Assembly: GCF_004310865.1 (NCBI RefSeq)
Contig: NZ_SIXI01000004.1
Location: forward strand, 248,001 to 312,000
Direction: 5' to 3'
Origin: Aquabacterium lacunae
GTDB lineage: Bacteria; Pseudomonadota; Gammaproteobacteria; Burkholderiales; Burkholderiaceae_C
DNA: 64,000 nucleotides
Below the pieces are notes generated by a model. That model was not told where the DNA came from. It made no database searches and saw nothing but the letters and a program-made list of their open reading frames with translations. How positions within the stretch are numbered: position 1 is the first letter of the stretch; every line of letters begins with the position of its first letter. Positions 56,169-64,000 of this stretch are shown here, piece by piece. Position numbers and translations under genes: made by a program.

Positions 56169-57359
56169 TCAGCGGGGCGTGAACAGGTACAGACGCCCGG
56201 CCGTGCGCAAGGGGTCGGCGGCCGTGGCCGCGATCTGGCCGGCATCATTGAGGCCTGGCGCGTTCAGCAGGGCCTGACCACTGCCAATGCTCACCAGTTG
56301 CTGCAGTGCGGTCAACGTGCCCTGTCGCCACACAAACGCACCCGAGGTGCTCACGCCTTTGTAGGTGACCAGCCCATTCTGGGTGCCCACCACAGTGCCG
56401 GCCCGGTTGATGCCCGTGACCGTGCCACTGCCGACACCCAGGCGCTGGTAAGTGGCGCCGTCCCACACGTGCATCAGCGTGGCACCGCTGGCGTCACGCA
56501 CCGAAGCATGGCCCACGGCCAGCCCGTGGTCATTGAGTGCCACAGGCAGAAAGGCATTGCCTGCGGCCAGCATCGGCAACGCTCGCCACGCACTGCCATT
56601 CCACCACTGGCTGACCAGCGGTTCGCTGTAGCAACCGGTCGTGCTCACACACCCCGTGGGGCAGCAACCCGATGACGGCCTGAGCAGGCCCATGGCCACC
56701 TGGCCCAGGTTGTTGAACCCGAGGTCAGAGAGCGGCTGGGTGTAGCCGTCGCTGCGCAAGAAAGGCGCGGTGCGGAGTTCTTGCCCGCTGCGCTCGCGCA
56801 CCAGCACCGCGGTGTTGCCCGCCGCGTCCAGCACCGGGAAGGCCAAGGCCCCCTGGTCATTGAGCACCACGCTGCTGCCCGAGAAAAAGCCCGAGGCGCC
56901 CAGGTTCAGCGCCTGCCATGCCCCATTGCGCCACAGGCTGACGCCAGCAGCGCTCGACACCTGGTGGCGAAGCAGCACCTCGCCCAAGGCGTTGAACCCC
57001 ACCACGCGAACGCTGTCGGCACTGGTGGTGGGCACCACGGCATCGGGCAGCGTTTGTGGTGTCGTGCGCTGCCCGGCCTTCCACAGCACGGGCCGCAGGA
57101 AGGTGGTGCTGACCGTGGTCGAGCGGAACAGGTTGAACAGCAGGCCACCCGGGTTGTCGCCGATGCCGCCCACCCGCTTCACGGTTTTCTTGTAGCCGCA
57201 CTCGGCCAGCACGTCCCCGCGGGCGTTCACGCGCGGCTGCACACACCCGGTCGTGCCGCTGGGCAGGGTCAGTTCGGTGGTGGTGTAGCCGCTGGGGGAC
57301 TGGGCCTGGGCCAGCCCCACCATGCCGACCAGGACGGACGCCATGAGAATTCGATGCAT
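56169..57359 (-). CDS. secreted protein with HAF-like repeats
   Basis: 396 residues. The signal peptide is about 1-19 (cleavage after AQA), with AGGAGG 6 bases before ATG. The body repeats a short motif about seven times: N-x-x-G-x-V as in VNARGDVLA, FNALGEVLL, FNNLGQVAM, LNDHGLAVG, INRAGTVVG, LNDAGQIAA. Such repeats are known from extracellular beta-propeller-like proteins (HAF repeats). Two close cysteine pairs are also present (SGCCPTGCVSTTGC). No PEP-CTERM tag is found at its end. Function unknown. Confidence 0.72.
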   Translation of the reverse strand: MHRILMASVLVGMVGLAQAQSPSGYTTTELTLPSGTTGCVQPRVNARGDVLAECGYKKTVKRVGGIGDNPGGLLFNLFRSTTVSTTFLRPVLWKAGQRTTPQTLPDAVVPTTSADSVRVVGFNALGEVLLRHQVSSAAGVSLWRNGAWQALNLGASGFFSGSSVVLNDQGALAFPVLDAAGNTAVLVRERSGQELRTAPFLRSDGYTQPLSDLGFNNLGQVAMGLLRPSSGCCPTGCVSTTGCYSEPLVSQWWNGSAWRALPMLAAGNAFLPVALNDHGLAVGHASVRDASGATLMHVWDGATYQRLGVGSGTVTGINRAGTVVGTQNGLVTYKGVSTSGAFVWRQGTLTALQQLVSIGSGQALLNAPGLNDAGQIAATAADPLRTAGRLYLFTPR

Positions 57360-57468
57360 GCAATGCCTCCTGTTTTGGTGTGAAGGCATGCTAGCGGTGC
57401 AGCGGCCTTGTGCCCCTTGGCAGCAACCCGCGGACACCTGGCTCAGCGGGCGGCGACCAACGCTCCCC

Positions 57469-58170
57469 TCAGGGCAGTTGCAGGGGCAGCTGGTCGGCCT
57501 GCGCCTCGGCATCGAAAGGCCAATGCGCCAGCATCGGCGCCTGCAGGTGGTTCTGCAGCGTGGCCAGGTTGGCGGCCTGCTCGGGCATGTGGGGGTCGAT
57601 CACGTTGGCCACCCAGCCGGCCAGGGTCAGCCCGCGCGACAAGATGGCCTCCTGCGTGAGCAAGGCATGGTTCAGGCAGCCCAGGCGCAGGCCCACGGTC
57701 AGCACCACGGGCAGGCGCAGGCGCGCGGCCAGGTCGGCACTGGTCACGAAGCCTTCCGGGCCGTCGTGCAGGGGCACGATGAAGCCGCCCGCGCCTTCCA
57801 CCACCACCGCATCGGCATGAGCCTGCAGCGCATGGAAGCTGGCCTCCAGGTGGCCCAGGTCGATCACCGCCTCGTCATTGCGCGCGGCAATGTGCGGCGA
57901 CACGGCATCGGGCAGGGCATAGGGGTTGTCGAAGGCCGGCGGCACCTGCAGGCTGGAGGCTGCGCGCAGGGCCGCCACGTCTTCATTGAGCCAGTGGCCT
58001 GAGAGCCCACTTTGGCCGCCCTGCCCCTCCACCCACTCGCATCCCGCGGCCACGGGCTTCATGCCCACCACACGGGCATGGCCGGCGCGGCGCAGGGCGT
58101 GGATCAGGGCGCAGCTGGTGCGGGTCTTGCCCACGCCGGTGTCGGTGCCGGTCACGAAGTAAGCGGTCAT
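57469..58170 (-). CDS. bioD: dethiobiotin synthetase (biotin synthesis)
   Basis: 233 residues. The P-loop GTDTGVGKT (8-16) is at the N-terminus, MKPVAAGC holds the catalytic lysine, and VVVEGAGGFIVPL is the family GAGG motif. It closes the ureido ring of dethiobiotin using CO2 and ATP. It lies 24 bases after bioA on the same strand. Confidence 0.96.
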   Translation of the reverse strand: MTAYFVTGTDTGVGKTRTSCALIHALRRAGHARVVGMKPVAAGCEWVEGQGGQSGLSGHWLNEDVAALRAASSLQVPPAFDNPYALPDAVSPHIAARNDEAVIDLGHLEASFHALQAHADAVVVEGAGGFIVPLHDGPEGFVTSADLAARLRLPVVLTVGLRLGCLNHALLTQEAILSRGLTLAGWVANVIDPHMPEQAANLATLQNHLQAPMLAHWPFDAEAQADQLPLQLP

Positions 58171-58194
58171 GCAGCAATGTGTCTCGCGAAAGGG

Positions 58195-59592
58195 TCAGGC
58201 CATGTTCAAGGGGCGGTCGGTGGGCGTGGCGACAGGGCTGCCGGCCAGCGCGTCGCACTCGGGCAGCACACGGTCGAGCACACGCAGGCACCCGTCGATC
58301 AGGTGGCGCTGGTCGGCCTCGGTCAGCACGTAAGGTGGCATGGCGTAGAGGGTGTGGCCGATGGGGCGCAGCAGCAGGCCTTCGTCCATGGCGGCGCGGT
58401 GGAACCGGGCGGCGAAGGTGGGCTCGCCCACGTCGATGTCCCAGGCCCAGACCATGCCCAGGTGCCGGTGCGCCTTCACCCGGGGGTGTCGGGTCAGCGG
58501 TTCGGCCAGGGCGTTGAAGCGGGCGGCGGCCACGCGGTTGTGGTCCAGCACGCCCAGGCCCTGGGTGTCACGGGCCTCGAAGGTGTCGAGCACGGCCAGC
58601 GCGGCGCGGCAGGCCAGCGGGTTGCCCGTGTACGAGTGCGAATGCAGGAAACCGTGGGTGGTGTGGTCGTGCCAGAAGGCGTCGTACACCGCGTCGGTGG
58701 TCAGCACGCACGACAGCGGCAGCACGCCACCGGTCAGGCCCTTGCTCAGGCAGATGAAGTCGGGGCGCACCGGCTGCCCGTCGGCACCGAGGGCCTGCTG
58801 GTGCGCGAACAGCGTGCCGGTGCGGCCAAAGCCCACGGCGATCTCGTCGGCGATCCAGTGCACATTGAAGCGGGTGCACAACTCGCGCACCGCCACCAGG
58901 TAGGCGGCGTCGTGCATGGCCATGCCGGCGGCACCCTGCACCAGCGGCTCCATGATGAAAGCGGCCGTGTGCGCATGGTGCTCGACCAGGTAGGCCTCGA
59001 GCGCGGCCACGCAGTGTTGCAGGTGCTCGGCCGCCAACACGCCCGGTGCGGCCCGGCGCGGGTCGGGCGAGGGCAAGGTGGCGCTCAGGCGCAGCAGCGG
59101 TGCGTAGGCTTCGCGGAACAGCGGGATGTCGGTCACCGACAGGGCCCCGGCGGTTTCGCCGTGGTAGCCGCCTTGCAGGCCGATGAAACGGTGCTTGCCG
59201 GGGCGGCCCTGGTTGCGCCAGCTGTGTGCGCTCATCTTCAGGGCGATCTCGGTGGCGCTGGCGCCATCACTGGCGTAAAACGCATGGCCCAGGCCCGTGA
59301 GCGCGGCCAGGCGCTCTGACAGCTCGACCACCGGCGGGTGGGTCAGGCCGGCCAGCATGGTGTGGTCCAGCCGGTGCAGCTGGTCGGTGATGGCCTCGCG
59401 GATGGGCGCGAAGTTGTGCCCGAACAGGTTCACCCACCAGGAACTCACCGCATCCAGGATGCGATGCCCCTGGTCGTCGATCAACCAGGGCCCTTCGGCA
59501 GCCACGATGGCGCGGGGCGGGAACTGTTCGTGCACCTTCATCTGGGTGCACGGGTGCCACACGGCGTGGCGGCTGCGTTCTGACCAGTTCAT
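58195..59592 (-). CDS. bioA: adenosylmethionine-8-amino-7-oxononanoate aminotransferase (biotin synthesis)
   Basis: 465 residues, class III aminotransferase. WHPCTQMK and DAVSSWWVNLFGH are BioA-specific near the start, GGYHGETAGALSVTD binds PLP, IADEIAVGFGRTG carries the aspartate, and K284 in CLSKGLTGG is the PLP lysine. It turns KAPA into DAPA with S-adenosylmethionine as amino donor. Operon with bioD downstream. Confidence 0.97.
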   Translation of the reverse strand: MNWSERSRHAVWHPCTQMKVHEQFPPRAIVAAEGPWLIDDQGHRILDAVSSWWVNLFGHNFAPIREAITDQLHRLDHTMLAGLTHPPVVELSERLAALTGLGHAFYASDGASATEIALKMSAHSWRNQGRPGKHRFIGLQGGYHGETAGALSVTDIPLFREAYAPLLRLSATLPSPDPRRAAPGVLAAEHLQHCVAALEAYLVEHHAHTAAFIMEPLVQGAAGMAMHDAAYLVAVRELCTRFNVHWIADEIAVGFGRTGTLFAHQQALGADGQPVRPDFICLSKGLTGGVLPLSCVLTTDAVYDAFWHDHTTHGFLHSHSYTGNPLACRAALAVLDTFEARDTQGLGVLDHNRVAAARFNALAEPLTRHPRVKAHRHLGMVWAWDIDVGEPTFAARFHRAAMDEGLLLRPIGHTLYAMPPYVLTEADQRHLIDGCLRVLDRVLPECDALAGSPVATPTDRPLNMA

Positions 59593-59649
59593 GGGCGGCA
59601 GTGTGCCAGCCGGATCAAAGCCCTGTCACGAACCCTGCCCAGGGCCAGG

Positions 59650-60018
59650 TCAGGCCGGGCGGTACACGCAGCGGTCACCGGCCGCACGCGACACCGACAC
59701 GGCAGACACCTGCGGCAGTTGCTGGTGCACGCGGGCGTAGATGAACACGCACAGGTTTTCCAGCGTGGGCGCGCCCAGGCCGGCCACTTCGTCGAGGAAG
59801 TGGTGGTCGAGCTGCTCGCGCACCTCGGCGATCACGGCGCGCAGCACGGCCAGGTCGACCACCATGCCGGATTCGGCCTGGCGCTCACCGCACACGAACA
59901 CTTCGGCCGTGTAGGTGTGGCCATGGATGCGGCGGCTGCCCGCGGCTTCCTCCGCGGACACCTTGCGCTTGAGCGTGTGGGCCGCATCGAAAGAAAAGGT
60001 CTGACTCAACTCGAACAT
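59650..60018 (-). CDS. queD: 6-carboxytetrahydropterin synthase QueD-like protein
   Basis: 122 residues of the PTPS/QueD T-fold. Zinc ligands are H14 (FDAAHTL) and H32/H34 (RRIHGHTY); HHFLDE and LENLCVFIYARV follow. It makes 6-carboxy-tetrahydropterin in queuosine synthesis and sits beside queE. Oddity: where E. coli QueD has its catalytic cysteine (CGRLHGH) this protein has serine (S28, SRRIHGH). So it may belong to a variant subfamily. Confidence 0.9.
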   Translation of the reverse strand: MFELSQTFSFDAAHTLKRKVSAEEAAGSRRIHGHTYTAEVFVCGERQAESGMVVDLAVLRAVIAEVREQLDHHFLDEVAGLGAPTLENLCVFIYARVHQQLPQVSAVSVSRAAGDRCVYRPA

Positions 60019-60039
60019 GATGATCCTTGCGCGGCCGCT

Positions 60040-60702
60040 TCAGCGAATGCCCAGGGTCTTGTGCGTCTGCACGCTCAACAACCAGCTGGGGTGGTCCAGG
60101 CACCACTGAACGGCCCACTCCATCGCAGCCCGCCGCGCCTGCGGCTGCGCACTGTCCATGGCTTGCACCCGGCGCTGGGCGAAGTCCAGTTGCTCGAAGG
60201 CCAGCAGGTCAGCCTCCGAAAACCCGGCCTGAGGCACCACCACCTTCAGCTCGTGGCCCGAGGTCTGCACCAGGGTGCTGCCGGCCTTGGGGCTCACGCA
60301 GATCCAGTCCAGGCCTTCCGGGGCCGCGATCGTGCCATTGGTTTCGACCGCAATCTCGAAACCCTGAGCATGCAGGGCATCGATCAGTGCGCGGTTGACC
60401 TGCAGCAGGGGCTCGCCACCGGTCAGCACCACGAAGCGGCGGCCTTGCTGGCCTGCCGGGGTGGCCGGCCAGAACGAGGCGATGCGCTCGGCCAGGGCCT
60501 GCGCAGTGTCGAACTTGCCGCCGCCCAGGCCGTCGGTGCCCACGAAATCGGTGTCGCAGAACTGGCAGACGGCGCTGGCGCGGTCCTGCTCACGGCCCGT
60601 CCAGAGGTTGCAGCCTGCAAAGCGGCAGAACACGGCCGGACGCCCGGCATGTGTGCCTTCACCCTGCAGGGTGTAGAAAATTTCCTTAACGCTGAAGGTC
60701 AT
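60040..60702 (-). CDS. queE: 7-carboxy-7-deazaguanine synthase
   Basis: 220 residues, radical SAM fold. YTLQGEGTHAGRPAVFCRF is the QueE start. The cluster cysteines are C31, C46 and C49 with the long CX14CX2C spacing known for QueE. LTGGEPLLQ follows. It rearranges carboxytetrahydropterin to CDG for queuosine, directly after the QueD step. The genes are 21 bases apart in the order queE-queD. Confidence 0.96.
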   Translation of the reverse strand: MTFSVKEIFYTLQGEGTHAGRPAVFCRFAGCNLWTGREQDRASAVCQFCDTDFVGTDGLGGGKFDTAQALAERIASFWPATPAGQQGRRFVVLTGGEPLLQVNRALIDALHAQGFEIAVETNGTIAAPEGLDWICVSPKAGSTLVQTSGHELKVVVPQAGFSEADLLAFEQLDFAQRRVQAMDSAQPQARRAAMEWAVQWCLDHPSWLLSVQTHKTLGIR

Positions 60703-60797
60703 CGAACAACTCGTGCAAGCGTGAACACCACGCGTGAATCTGCGCGCTCAGGCCAGCACCCGGCAAGGTGCACCCTGAACCCAGGCCCGAAGGCCGA

Positions 60798-61076
60798 TCA
60801 GCGACGGCCCCGAAAGGCCGTCCACCACACCGTGCCGGCCGAAGCCAGCACCAGGGCGGCGTAGGTGAGCATGGCGCCATCGCGCCCCAGCACCACCACA
60901 CCCACCACCAACACCCCCACGCCCACGGCGGCAATGCGCCGGGCCATCAAGGCCCAGCTGACCGATTTCAACGCGCGGAACCACACCACCCGAACCAGGG
61001 TGGGCAGGATCAGGGCCATGCCCAAAGCAGGCGCCAGAAAGTTCACGAAGTGGAAGATTGCGTCGAGCGGGCCCAT
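60798..61076 (-). CDS. small membrane protein of unknown function
   Basis: 92 residues from [10 protein letters not shown], with three hydrophobic segments (about 12-30, 52-64, 68-86) and a short basic end (FRGRR). The start is 65 bases from the divergent hemA start. I do not recognise a named family. The membrane-like pattern and clean spacing argue that it is real. Confidence 0.68.
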   Translation of the reverse strand: MGPLDAIFHFVNFLAPALGMALILPTLVRVVWFRALKSVSWALMARRIAAVGVGVLVVGVVVLGRDGAMLTYAALVLASAGTVWWTAFRGRR

Positions 61077-61105
61077 GGACTGCGGTGTGGGGCAAACCCG
61101 CCATT

Positions 61106-61133
61106 CTGACAGGCCATCGCAAGATTTTATAAT
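61106..61133 (+). promoter_or_regulatory. sigma-70 promoter of hemA
   Basis: CTGACA (-35, 5 of 6 bases), 16 bases, TATAAT (-10, perfect). The start of transcription is expected near 61140, directly at the hemA ATG (61141), and no ribosome site lies between. This suggests a leaderless or near-leaderless mRNA. Confidence 0.75.
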
Positions 61134-61140
61134 CTCTGGA

Positions 61141-62430
61141 ATGAGCGTCCTGGCCCTGGGTTTGAACCACACCACCGCAGCCGTCGACCTGCGGGGTCGT
61201 TTTGCGTTCAGCGTGGACCAGTTGGGGCCGACGCTGGCCGCCCTGCGCGAGCGCCTGTCGGGCGAAGCCGCCCTGCTGTCCACCTGCAACCGCACCGAGC
61301 TGTACTGCGCCGCGCCCGCCCTGGCCGGTGGCGGCCGCCAGTTGCAGCACCGCGCCATCGAATGGCTGGCCGGCGTGGGCCAGGTCAGCCCCGACGAGCT
61401 GCTGCGCCACACCTACGTGCTCGAAGGTGGGGCCGCGGCCCGGCACGCCTTCCGCGTGGCCAGCGGGCTGGATTCCATGGTGCTGGGCGAGGCCCAGATC
61501 CTGGGCCAGATGAAGCAGGCCGTGCGCGAGGCCGACGCCGCCGGCACCCTGGGCACCACCTTGCACCAGCTGTTCCAGCGCAGCTTTGCCGTGGCCAAGG
61601 AGGTGCGCACCTCGACCGAAATCGGCGCGCACTCCATCAGCATGGCTGCGGCGGCCGTGCGCCTGGCCGGCCAGGTGTTCGAAGACCTCGGCCGCACCAA
61701 GGTGCTGTTCGTGGGCGCCGGTGAAATGATCGAGCTGTGCGCCACCCACTTCGCGGCGCGCACCCCGAAGGCCATGGCCGTGGCCAACCGCACGCTCGAG
61801 CGTGGCGAAAAGCTGGCCAGCCACCTGGGCGCCGAGGCCATGCGCCTGGGTGACCTGCCCCAGCGCCTGCACGAGTTCGACATCGTGGTCTCGTGCACGG
61901 CCAGCACCCTGCCCATCATCGGGCTGGGCGCGGTCGAACGCGCCATCAAGGCCCGCCGCCGCAAGCCCATCTTCATGGTCGACCTTGCCGTGCCGCGCGA
62001 CATCGAGCCCGAGGTGGGCCAGCTGGCCGACGCCTACCTGTACACGGTCGACGACCTCAGCGCCGTGGTGCAGACCGCCGGCACCAAACGCCAGGCCGCC
62101 GTGGCCCAGGCCGAAGCCATCATCGAAACCGGCGTGCAGGGTTTCGTGCACTGGCTGGACCAGCGCGCCACCGTGCCGCTCATTCAAGCCCTGCAGTCGC
62201 AAGCCGACGTGTGGCGCGCCACCGAACTGGCCCGCGCCCGCAAGATGCTGGCCAAGGGCGACGATGTCGAAGCCGTGCTGGAAGCCCTGTCGCGGGGCCT
62301 GACCCAGAAGATGCTGCACGGCGCGCTGGCCGAACTGCACAGCGCCGACCCGCACCACCGCCCGCAAGTGGCCGAGACCGTGTCGCGCCTGTTCCTGCGG
62401 GGTGAAGTCACCCCGGAGCGCCGCTCGTGA
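61141..62430 (+). CDS. hemA: glutamyl-tRNA reductase
   Basis: 429 residues. [15 protein letters not shown] is the family start and the catalytic C49 is in [22 protein letters not shown] and SISMAAAAV precede the NADPH-binding domain ([13 protein letters not shown]). The C-terminal dimer helix follows. It reduces glutamyl-tRNA to glutamate semialdehyde, the first step of heme synthesis. The prfA start overlaps its stop (GTGA), a coupling seen in many proteobacteria. Confidence 0.97.
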   Translation: MSVLALGLNHTTAAVDLRGRFAFSVDQLGPTLAALRERLSGEAALLSTCNRTELYCAAPALAGGGRQLQHRAIEWLAGVGQVSPDELLRHTYVLEGGAAARHAFRVASGLDSMVLGEAQILGQMKQAVREADAAGTLGTTLHQLFQRSFAVAKEVRTSTEIGAHSISMAAAAVRLAGQVFEDLGRTKVLFVGAGEMIELCATHFAARTPKAMAVANRTLERGEKLASHLGAEAMRLGDLPQRLHEFDIVVSCTASTLPIIGLGAVERAIKARRRKPIFMVDLAVPRDIEPEVGQLADAYLYTVDDLSAVVQTAGTKRQAAVAQAEAIIETGVQGFVHWLDQRATVPLIQALQSQADVWRATELARARKMLAKGDDVEAVLEALSRGLTQKMLHGALAELHSADPHHRPQVAETVSRLFLRGEVTPERRS

Positions 62431-63551
62431 GCGGGGGCCTGGCCCCTTCGCTCGCTGCTTCGCTGGACCGCCTCTCCCACCGACTCGCCGAGCTGGACGC
62501 CACACTGGCCGACGGCAGTGCCGCGTCCGACCCGAAACGCTACCGGGCCCTGTCGCAGGAGCATGCCGAGGTGGCGCGCGTGGTGGCCATGGCCCGCGAG
62601 CACGCCCAGCGGCAAGACGACCTGCACACCGCCCGCCAGATGCTGGACGACGCCAGCGGCGACGCCGAGCTCAAGGCCATGGCGCAGGAAGAAATCACCC
62701 AGGCCCAGGCCGACATCGCGCGCCTGGAGGCCGAGCTGCAGACCCAGCTGCTGCCCAAGGACCCCGACGACGCGCGCAACGCCTTCCTCGAAATCCGGGC
62801 GGGCACCGGCGGCGACGAATCGGCCCTGTTCGCGGGCGATCTGGCCCGCATGTACACCCGCCACGCCGAACGCCAGGGCTGGAGCGTCGAGATCATGTCG
62901 GCCAGCGAGAGCGACCTGGGCGGCTACAAAGAAGTGGTGTTGCGCCTGGAAGGCCATGGCGTGTACGGCCACATGAAGTTCGAATCGGGCGGCCACCGCG
63001 TGCAGCGCGTGCCGGCCACCGAAACGCAAGGTCGCATCCACACCAGCGCCTGCACCGTGGCCGTGCTGCCCGAGCCCGATGAAGCCGAAGAGGTGCAGCT
63101 GAATCCGGCCGACCTGCGCATCGACACCTACCGCGCCAGCGGCGCAGGCGGCCAGCACATCAACAAGACCGATTCGGCCGTGCGCGTGACCCACCTGCCC
63201 ACCGGCCTGGTGGCCGAGTGCCAGGACGACCGCAGCCAGCACCGCAACAAGGCCAAGGCCCTGGCCGTGCTGGCCGCCCGCCTGCGCGACAAAGAACGCA
63301 GCGAACGCCAGGCCCGCGAGGCCGCCACCCGCAAGGGCCTGATCGGCTCGGGCGACCGCTCCGACCGCATCCGCACCTACAACTTCCCGCAGGGCCGGCT
63401 GACCGACCACCGCATCAACCTCACGCTGTACAAGCTCACCACCATCATGGAAGGCGACCTGGGCGACGTGACTGCTGCCCTGCTGGCCGCCCAGGCCGCC
63501 GAACAGCTGGCCGAGCTGGAAGCGGCCAGCGGCTTTGGCCCGACGGCCTGA
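62427..63551 (+). CDS. prfA: peptide chain release factor 1
   Basis: 374 residues with a GTG start overlapping hemA. The stop-codon reading tripeptide PAT is at 196-198 (RVPATETQG) and the catalytic GGQ at 241-243 ([16 protein letters not shown]). It ends translation at UAA and UAG. The next gene encodes PrmC, which methylates this GGQ glutamine. Confidence 0.97.
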   Translation: MSGGLAPSLAASLDRLSHRLAELDATLADGSAASDPKRYRALSQEHAEVARVVAMAREHAQRQDDLHTARQMLDDASGDAELKAMAQEEITQAQADIARLEAELQTQLLPKDPDDARNAFLEIRAGTGGDESALFAGDLARMYTRHAERQGWSVEIMSASESDLGGYKEVVLRLEGHGVYGHMKFESGGHRVQRVPATETQGRIHTSACTVAVLPEPDEAEEVQLNPADLRIDTYRASGAGGQHINKTDSAVRVTHLPTGLVAECQDDRSQHRNKAKALAVLAARLRDKERSERQAREAATRKGLIGSGDRSDRIRTYNFPQGRLTDHRINLTLYKLTTIMEGDLGDVTAALLAAQAAEQLAELEAASGFGPTA

Positions 63552-63561
63552 ACGGACCCGC

Positions 63562-64000
63562 ATGAGCGCCCCCGACACCGTGGCCCAGGCCCTGAACCAC
63601 GCCCGCCGCCTGGGCGTGGACCGCCTGGACGCCCAGTTGCTGCTCGGCCACCTGCTGGGCGGGCGCAGCCGCACCTGGCTGATGGCGCACGACACCGACG
63701 CCCTGCCACCGGGCTGCTTCGAGGCCTTCGACGCGCTGCTGCAGCGCCGCTTGGCCCACGAGCCGGTGGCCTACCTGCTGGGCCACAAAGAGTTCTTCGG
63801 CCTGCCACTGCAGGTGGGCCCGGGCGTGCTGGTGCCCCGCCCCGACACCGAAGTGCTGGTGGAATGGGCCCTGGACTGCCTGCCTGATGCACGCAAAGGG
63901 CATGAAGACCACGCTGAACCGCCACGCCGCGTGCTCGATCTGGGCACCGGCAGCGGCGCCATCGCCCTGGCCATCCAGTCGCAACGCCCGCAGGCGCAGG
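63562..64000 (+). CDS. prmC: release factor glutamine methyltransferase (start only, cut by window edge)
   Basis: 146 codons are visible. The helical N-terminal substrate-binding domain (LDAQLLLGHLLGGRSRTWLM ... LAHEPVAYLLGHKEFFGLPL) and the start of the methyltransferase domain, VPRPDTEVLVEW and VLDLGTGSGAIALAI (SAM motif I), are present. The NPPY motif would lie beyond the edge. It methylates the GGQ glutamine of release factors. It starts 10 bases after prfA. Confidence 0.95.
   Translation, partial: MSAPDTVAQALNHARRLGVDRLDAQLLLGHLLGGRSRTWLMAHDTDALPPGCFEAFDALLQRRLAHEPVAYLLGHKEFFGLPLQVGPGVLVPRPDTEVLVEWALDCLPDARKGHEDHAEPPRRVLDLGTGSGAIALAIQSQRPQAQ

Noticed and set aside
58012-59319. 435-codon plus-strand open frame opposite bioA
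   Set aside because: Gly/Val/His-rich shadow of a clear bioA gene.
60748-62505. 585-codon minus-strand open frame
   Set aside because: Antisense shadow of hemA with low-complexity composition; hemA is certain.
62184-63695. 503-codon minus-strand open frame
   Set aside because: Antisense shadow of hemA, prfA and prmC.

Overview
The window looks like chromosomal DNA of a betaproteobacterium of the order Burkholderiales (Leptothrix, Aquabacterium or Rubrivivax-type relatives). The reasons are high GC, the housekeeping blocks bioA-bioD, queD-queE and hemA-prfA-prmC, and a complete exosortase A (XrtA)/PEP-CTERM exopolysaccharide locus. The genus is an inference. No tRNA, rRNA, CRISPR array or insertion sequence was seen.

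Left and middle (1-45.5 kb) is one very large XrtA/PEP-CTERM locus. From the left on the minus strand come the regulators prsT (cut by the window edge), prsR and prsK, an initiating sugar-phosphate transferase, an O-antigen ligase-like protein, and a PLP decarboxylase with an AMP-forming ligase. Divergent from these are an acyl carrier protein and two alpha/beta hydrolases. Next is an accessory part (11.9-24.2 kb) with an acetyltransferase, a beta-helix protein, glycosyltransferases, a large lyase-like lipoprotein, a Wzx-type flippase, a deacetylase and an acyltransferase. From 43.7 kb back to 24.2 kb, 17 tightly packed and often overlapping minus-strand genes form a probable single operon: Wza-type export protein, chain-length determinant, tyrosine autokinase, outer membrane protein, ExeA-like ATPase, deacetylase, FemAB-like protein, glycosyltransferases, exosortase A fused to EpsI, amidotransferase, a 52-residue membrane protein, O-glycosylation ligase, acyltransferase and GT2.

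Divergent from the export gene is a PEP-CTERM substrate protein behind a textbook sigma-54 promoter (43934-43948). This fits control by the PrsK/PrsR pair at the other end of the locus. A low-molecular-weight tyrosine phosphatase follows and probably opposes the tyrosine autokinase.

Right part (45.5-64 kb) is ordinary and visibly richer in GC. It carries bioF, an aminotransferase, a DMT exporter, two MocR-type regulators (one divergent from the exporter, one divergent from a pyridoxamine-oxidase-like/DJ-1 pair), a DUF6279 lipoprotein, a nitronate monooxygenase, a secreted repeat protein, bioD, bioA, queD, queE, a small membrane protein, hemA, prfA and the start of prmC.

How the parts fit: the initiating transferase, glycosyltransferases, flippase, ligase/polymerase candidates, Wzz/Wzc/Wza parts, kinase and phosphatase would build and export an extracellular polysaccharide. 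XrtA would cleave PEP-CTERM proteins and deliver them to the cell surface. The decarboxylase-ligase-ACP-hydrolase group is a conserved companion whose product is not known to me, and it is the best candidate here for undescribed chemistry.
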